Shown here: positions 6,971-10,108 of the stretch, one piece after another
How positions within the stretch are numbered: the first letter of the stretch is position 1
Layout of the letters: each line of letters opens with the position of its first letter
NCBI GenBank assembly: GCA_012513725.1
Contig: JAAZBQ010000057.1
Coordinates: 1-10,108 of the forward strand
DNA length: 10,108 nucleotides
Direction of reading: 5' to 3'
Source of the DNA: Chloroflexota bacterium
GTDB taxonomy: Bacteria > Chloroflexota > Anaerolineae > UBA1429
Made by a program: the position numbers and the translations under genes
The notes under the pieces: generated by a model
The model's database searches: none
The model's input: the letters and a program-made list of their open reading frames with translations, nothing else
What the model was told of the DNA's origin: nothing

Positions 6971-8284
6971 ATGCCGCACTGGAAACGCAATCTCATCGTC
7001 CTCTCCTTTGCCCAACTCGTGACGATGATCGGCTTTTCCGCCTTTCATCCCTTTGTGGCGTACTATATGATGGACCTGGGGGTGCCGTCGTACACTGAGG
7101 CCATGGGCTGGATGGCGGCCTTTAACAGCGGCTCGGCGATCGCCATGATGATCGCCTCCCCGATCTGGGGCACCCTGGCCGACCGCCACGGCCGACGGAT
7201 GATGCTGATCCGCGCCACCGGGGCCGGCTGCCTCTTTGCCTTTCTGATGGGCATCGCCCAGTCGCCCATGCAGTTGGTGATCGTCCGCGTCATCCAGGGG
7301 ATGTTCTCGGGCACCGTCGCCGCTGCGGTCACGTTGGTGGCCACCGAGACCCCCGAGGAGTACCTGGGCCGCAGCCTGGGGATCATGCAGACCTCCCAGT
7401 TCGTCGGGCAGTCGATCGGCCCGCTCCTGGGCGGGGCGGCGGCCGACGCTCTGGGCTACCGGAACGTGTTCTTTATGTCCGCCTGCCTGATGCTCGTTTC
7501 GCTGATCACCATCATCACCCTGGTGCGCGAGCGGGCGCCCCGGCCGGCCCCCGTTGCCAAGCCCGCCACTCCTTCGCCCTCGCGGCTCAAAGGCGGGATG
7601 TTGGCGGCCATCGCCGATCGCAACGTGATGGTGCTGGTGGCCACCCTGGCAGCCAATAGCTTTGCCATCGCCGTGCTCAGCCCGGTGTTGTCGCTGTACA
7701 TCCGCGACCTGGTGGGCGACGTGCCGAACCTGAGCACCATCGCGGGGGCGGTGATGTCGGTGGCGGCGTTCACCTCCAGCGTGTCGGCGGTGCTCCTGGG
7801 GCGCCTGGCCGACCGCATCGGTCAACGCCAGATACTGATCGCCTGTGTCATCGGCGCGGCGCTGATTCACGTGCCCCAGGCCCTGGTCACCCACCCGAAC
7901 CAACTCCTGGTGCTGCGGGGCATCCAGGGCATTTTCATGGGCGGCATCATGCCCACGGCGAATGCACTGTTGGCCTATGCGACGCCGGTCGCCCGACGGG
8001 GGGCGGTGTTCGGCTTTGGCCACAGCGCCGGCGCCGCCGGGCGGGCGCTGGGGCCCACCCTGGGCGCCTCGGTGTCCAGCATCTGGGGGATGGGCAGCGC
8101 CTTTTACGTGACGGCCGGGGTGTTTGGGGTGATGGCCGCGATGGTGGCGGCGCTGGTGCGCGTGGCGGCGCCCGCGGAGGCGGAGGCCGAAGCAGAGCCG
8201 TCGCCGGCCGAACCACCGGCCGAACCACCGGTCCGGCGCCCCGTACACGAGCCCGTAACGCACGCGGAGCGCGAGGAGGAGTGA
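6971..8284 (+). CDS. MFS transporter, probable importer or exporter for the adjoining catabolic genes
   Basis: A 437-residue major facilitator protein with about 12 membrane segments. Motif A appears in both halves: GTLADRHGRRMM (67-78) and, after the central loop, GRLADRIGQRQI. The central linker is proline-rich (ERAPRPAPVAKPATPSPS), and the cytoplasmic tail is unusual: an EAEAEAEAEP run, then two PAEP copies and a highly charged end. I chose ATG 6971 (MPHWKRN), with GAGG eight bases before it; an in-frame TTG at 6956 would add MRYAV. Its stop overlaps the next start by one base (TGATG), so it is translationally coupled to the dehydrogenase, and the pair should act in one pathway. It is not closely similar by eye to the first MFS protein in the window. 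The substrate is unknown. Confidence 0.88.
   Translation: MPHWKRNLIVLSFAQLVTMIGFSAFHPFVAYYMMDLGVPSYTEAMGWMAAFNSGSAIAMMIASPIWGTLADRHGRRMMLIRATGAGCLFAFLMGIAQSPMQLVIVRVIQGMFSGTVAAAVTLVATETPEEYLGRSLGIMQTSQFVGQSIGPLLGGAAADALGYRNVFFMSACLMLVSLITIITLVRERAPRPAPVAKPATPSPSRLKGGMLAAIADRNVMVLVATLAANSFAIAVLSPVLSLYIRDLVGDVPNLSTIAGAVMSVAAFTSSVSAVLLGRLADRIGQRQILIACVIGAALIHVPQALVTHPNQLLVLRGIQGIFMGGIMPTANALLAYATPVARRGAVFGFGHSAGAAGRALGPTLGASVSSIWGMGSAFYVTAGVFGVMAAMVAALVRVAAPAEAEAEAEPSPAEPPAEPPVRRPVHEPVTHAEREEE
8204..8227 (+). repeat. Two tandem copies of a 12-base unit in the MFS tail
   Basis: CCGGCCGAACCA occurs twice back to back, followed by a partial third copy (CCGG). It encodes PAEP-PAEP in the charged cytoplasmic tail of the transporter. 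Such in-frame repeats in disordered tails usually arise by slippage. Confidence 0.85.
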
Positions 8285-9303
8285 TGGCCGAGATCCGGAT
8301 GGGGCTGGTGGGTTGCGGCGGGATGTCACAGGTGCACCTGCGGCGCTTCCACGCCCTGGCAGACCGCCTCCGCGTGACGGCGACCGTCGACGTGGATCTC
8401 GCTCGCGCACAGGCCGCCGCAGAGGCTCTCGGCGCCGAACGCGCCTGCACCGACTATCACGACATCCTCGGCGACGTGGACGCCGTGCTGCTGGTGCTCC
8501 CCCACCACCTGCACCATGCCGCGGGGATCGACTGCTTGCGCGCCGGGGTGCACGTCCTCCTGGAAAAGCCCATGGCCAACAGCGAGCGCGAGTGCCTGGA
8601 CCTGATCGAAGCCGCGCGGGAGGCCGATCGGGTGCTCATGATCGCCTATTGCATGCGCTACCACCCCCTGGTGGTACGACTCAAGGAACTCCTCGACGCG
8701 GGCGCCTATGGCGACGCCTTTCAGCTCTCCATCTGGACGGAGCAACACACCGAGTACCCCCCGGGACACTGGACCCGCAGCGCCGCCACCCTCGGGGGTG
8801 GGCAGCTGTTCAGCCACGGCTGCCACTATATCGACCTCCTCCTGTGGTTCCTCGGGGAGCCGGTCGAGGGCACCCACCTGGGCACCAACCGCGGCACCCC
8901 CTGGATGGAGCGCGAGGGCACCAGCAACGTGACGATCGCGTTCCAGGGCGGCCGCCTGGGCTACCACTATGGCACCTGGGGGGCCCGCGGAACGCGGCTG
9001 GGCTACTCGATCCACGCCCACTGCGAGAAGGGGATGCTGGAGGCGGACATCACCCACGGTCGGCTCCTGGCCCATGTAGGGCAGCGCGAAGAGTTGCTCC
9101 TGGAAACCGAGGCGGGCAAGCACACCGAGAACGAGATGGCCCACTTTCTCGACTGCATCGAGACCGGCCGCACGCCCCTGACGAACGGCCCCGATAGCCT
9201 GCAGGGCCTGCGGGTCATCTGGCGGCTGTACGAGGCGGAGGAGCGGCACGCCGTGGCGGACTTGCGTGGGCTGGGGCTGGCCCCGATCGACGGACCGGAG
9301 TAG
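8284..9303 (+). CDS. Gfo/Idh/MocA family NAD(P)-dependent oxidoreductase
   Basis: A 339-residue protein, typical length for the family. The N-terminal Rossmann fold has GLVGCGGMSQVH (7-18) and an acidic residue after the second strand (VDVD, 35-38), which favours NAD over NADP. LEKPMA (93-98) carries the conserved catalytic Lys95. The C-terminal alpha/beta domain begins near residue 124 and includes GGGQLFSHGCHYIDLLLWFLGEP-like sequence around 171-193, with His181 in the usual catalytic place; the Asp four residues before it in inositol dehydrogenases is Ser177 here. Such enzymes oxidise or reduce a hydroxyl or keto group of sugars, inositols or their derivatives in the cytoplasm. The start ATG overlaps the MFS stop (TGATG) and has AGGAGG four bases upstream. 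The glycyl radical enzyme follows 60 bases later. The substrate is unknown. Confidence 0.9.
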   Translation: MAEIRMGLVGCGGMSQVHLRRFHALADRLRVTATVDVDLARAQAAAEALGAERACTDYHDILGDVDAVLLVLPHHLHHAAGIDCLRAGVHVLLEKPMANSERECLDLIEAAREADRVLMIAYCMRYHPLVVRLKELLDAGAYGDAFQLSIWTEQHTEYPPGHWTRSAATLGGGQLFSHGCHYIDLLLWFLGEPVEGTHLGTNRGTPWMEREGTSNVTIAFQGGRLGYHYGTWGARGTRLGYSIHAHCEKGMLEADITHGRLLAHVGQREELLLETEAGKHTENEMAHFLDCIETGRTPLTNGPDSLQGLRVIWRLYEAEERHAVADLRGLGLAPIDGPE

Positions 9304-9322
9304 GGTTCGCCCCCGGCGGCGG

Positions 9323-9345
9323 GCCTACGCCTGCTCGGTGTAGGC
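9323..9345 (+). promoter_or_regulatory. Hairpin between the dehydrogenase and glycyl radical enzyme genes
   Basis: GCCTACGCC (9323-9331), a five-base loop TGCTC, and GGTGTAGGC (9337-9345) form a 9-bp stem with one G-U pair. It starts 20 bases after the dehydrogenase stop and ends 9 bases before the GGAGGG ribosome site of the next gene. No T-run follows, so it is not a classical terminator. It may be an mRNA-processing or stability hairpin that sets different expression of the two genes. Confidence 0.6.
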
Positions 9346-9363
9346 AAGTGGTGTGGAGGGCGA

Positions 9364-10108
9364 ATGCCTACCGAACTCGACGCGTCGATAGCGGCGCCCC
9401 GCTACACGGCGTTACGCCAGCGCCTGCGGGCAGGCGACGTGCCCCTCGGCACGCTGGACCTGCGCCCCCTGTGGCGCGGCCAGGCCTTTGCACGGCACCA
9501 GAACGCTCCAATGGCCATTCGTCGCGCGAGGGCGCTGGCGGCTGTCCTCGATCGGATGGCGCTGCCCCTGCGCCCCGAGGAGTGCCTGGTGGGCGCCCCC
9601 GCGGGAGTGCTGGCCGACGATCTCCCCGCCGGGGTGGATGTCGCCGCCTACGAACGCTATAGGGCCCTGGACGCCGAGATCGGCGAGCGGCGCTTTGTCA
9701 CCAACGCCGACCACTGCGCCCCACATTACGGCCGGCTGTTAGTCCGGGGGTTGGGGGGACTGCTGGAGGACGTGGCCGCCTCGCGTCGGGCGCACGCGGA
9801 GCCCGACCGCCTGGCCTTCCTGGACGGCGTGGCCATCACGCTGCGGGCCGCCTCGCATCTGGTGGGGCGCTGGGCTACCGCCTGCCGTCGGGCAGCCGCG
9901 ACGACGGCACCCCGGCGCGCCCAAGAGCTCCTGGCCATGGCCGATGATCTGGACGCCATCGCCCTTGCCGCGCCGCGCACCTTTCGGCAGGCTGTACAGC
10001 TCATCTGGATGGTGCACAGCATCTATGCCGTCGAGGGCCGTGGCGCCATGGCCTTTGGCCGGATGGACCAGTATCTCCTCCCCCTGTATCGGGAGGCGCT
10101 CCGCCACG
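9364..10108 (+). CDS. Glycyl radical enzyme, pyruvate formate-lyase-like (N-terminal part, runs off the right edge)
   Basis: The reading frame from the ATG at 9364 (MPTELDASIA) stays open to the window end, 248 codons plus one base; family members are about 750-850 residues, so under a third is visible. GGAGGG lies three bases before the start codon. The sequence follows the PFL-like N-terminal domain: HQNAPMAIRRARALAAVLDRM then LRPEECLVG (46-77), FVTNADHCAPHYGRLLVRG (111-129), a helical region LAFLDGVAITLRAASHLV, and PRTFRQAVQLIWMVHSIYAVEG (204-225) leading to GRMDQYLLPLY. The radical-bearing Gly and the catalytic Cys lie beyond the edge, so the subfamily (formate-lyase, diol dehydratase, lyase or decarboxylase) cannot be told. 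These enzymes are destroyed by oxygen and need a radical-SAM activase, expected nearby but not in view. It sits behind the MFS and dehydrogenase genes. Confidence 0.85.
   Translation, partial: MPTELDASIAAPRYTALRQRLRAGDVPLGTLDLRPLWRGQAFARHQNAPMAIRRARALAAVLDRMALPLRPEECLVGAPAGVLADDLPAGVDVAAYERYRALDAEIGERRFVTNADHCAPHYGRLLVRGLGGLLEDVAASRRAHAEPDRLAFLDGVAITLRAASHLVGRWATACRRAAATTAPRRAQELLAMADDLDAIALAAPRTFRQAVQLIWMVHSIYAVEGRGAMAFGRMDQYLLPLYREALRH

Noticed and set aside
6743..8410. 555-codon open frame on the minus strand across the second MFS gene
   Set aside because: It is antisense to a clear MFS gene, has an Arg/His/Gly-rich composition without domain pattern, and overlaps a second sound gene. Long false frames are usual in very GC-rich DNA.
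8326..9249. 307-codon minus-strand frame over the dehydrogenase gene
   Set aside because: It is antisense to a well-supported Gfo/Idh/MocA gene and shows no recognisable domain.

Overview
The window is very GC-rich, densely coded bacterial DNA. It has GTG and possible TTG starts, strong AGGAGG-type ribosome binding sites and short gaps; no stretch over about 140 bases lacks a gene. Two family hints point to the phylum Chloroflexota, probably an uncultured Anaerolineae-like lineage. One is a secreted protein carrying the tract RVYLPLVMRR just after its signal peptide, which I recall as common in exported Chloroflexota proteins. The other is the hemerythrin/PAS and glycosyltransferase content. 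This assignment is an inference. The start of a glycyl radical enzyme at the right edge suggests that an oxygen-free life is possible. No rRNA, tRNA, CRISPR array, insertion sequence or phage gene is seen.

Layout: (1) Positions 1-1052, minus strand, hold most of a DUF438-hemerythrin-PAS protein that runs off the left edge. (2) A 136-base divergent gap holds an extended -10 promoter (TGG-TATAAT) for the plus strand. It drives a 69-residue two-helix membrane protein with an acidic tail, followed by a 12-helix MFS transporter. (3) At 2739-3506 lies a small exported protein of unknown function. A perfect 14-bp inverted repeat with a 3-base loop sits inside its signal-peptide codons. (4) At 3594-6858, behind a good promoter (TTGACC-17-TAGGGT), lie a fused methyltransferase/GT2 glycosyltransferase and an ArnT/PMT-like GT-C glycosyltransferase. 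This pair fits a path in which a sugar is put on a polyprenyl-phosphate carrier and then transferred outside the membrane. (5) From 6875 to the right edge, behind a promoter TTGGCA-17-TATGCT, lie a second MFS transporter, a Gfo/Idh/MocA dehydrogenase overlapping it by one base (TGATG), a 9-bp hairpin, and the first 248 codons of a pyruvate formate-lyase-like glycyl radical enzyme.

The last block is the best candidate for something little described. Transporter, NAD(P)-dependent dehydrogenase and glycyl radical enzyme in one apparent operon suggest import and anaerobic breakdown of a polyol, sugar or sugar-derived compound. The substrate cannot be read from this window. No wholly new system is demonstrated here. 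The most striking structures outside known gene families are the 14-bp hairpin at 2774-2804 and the hairpin at 9323-9345.
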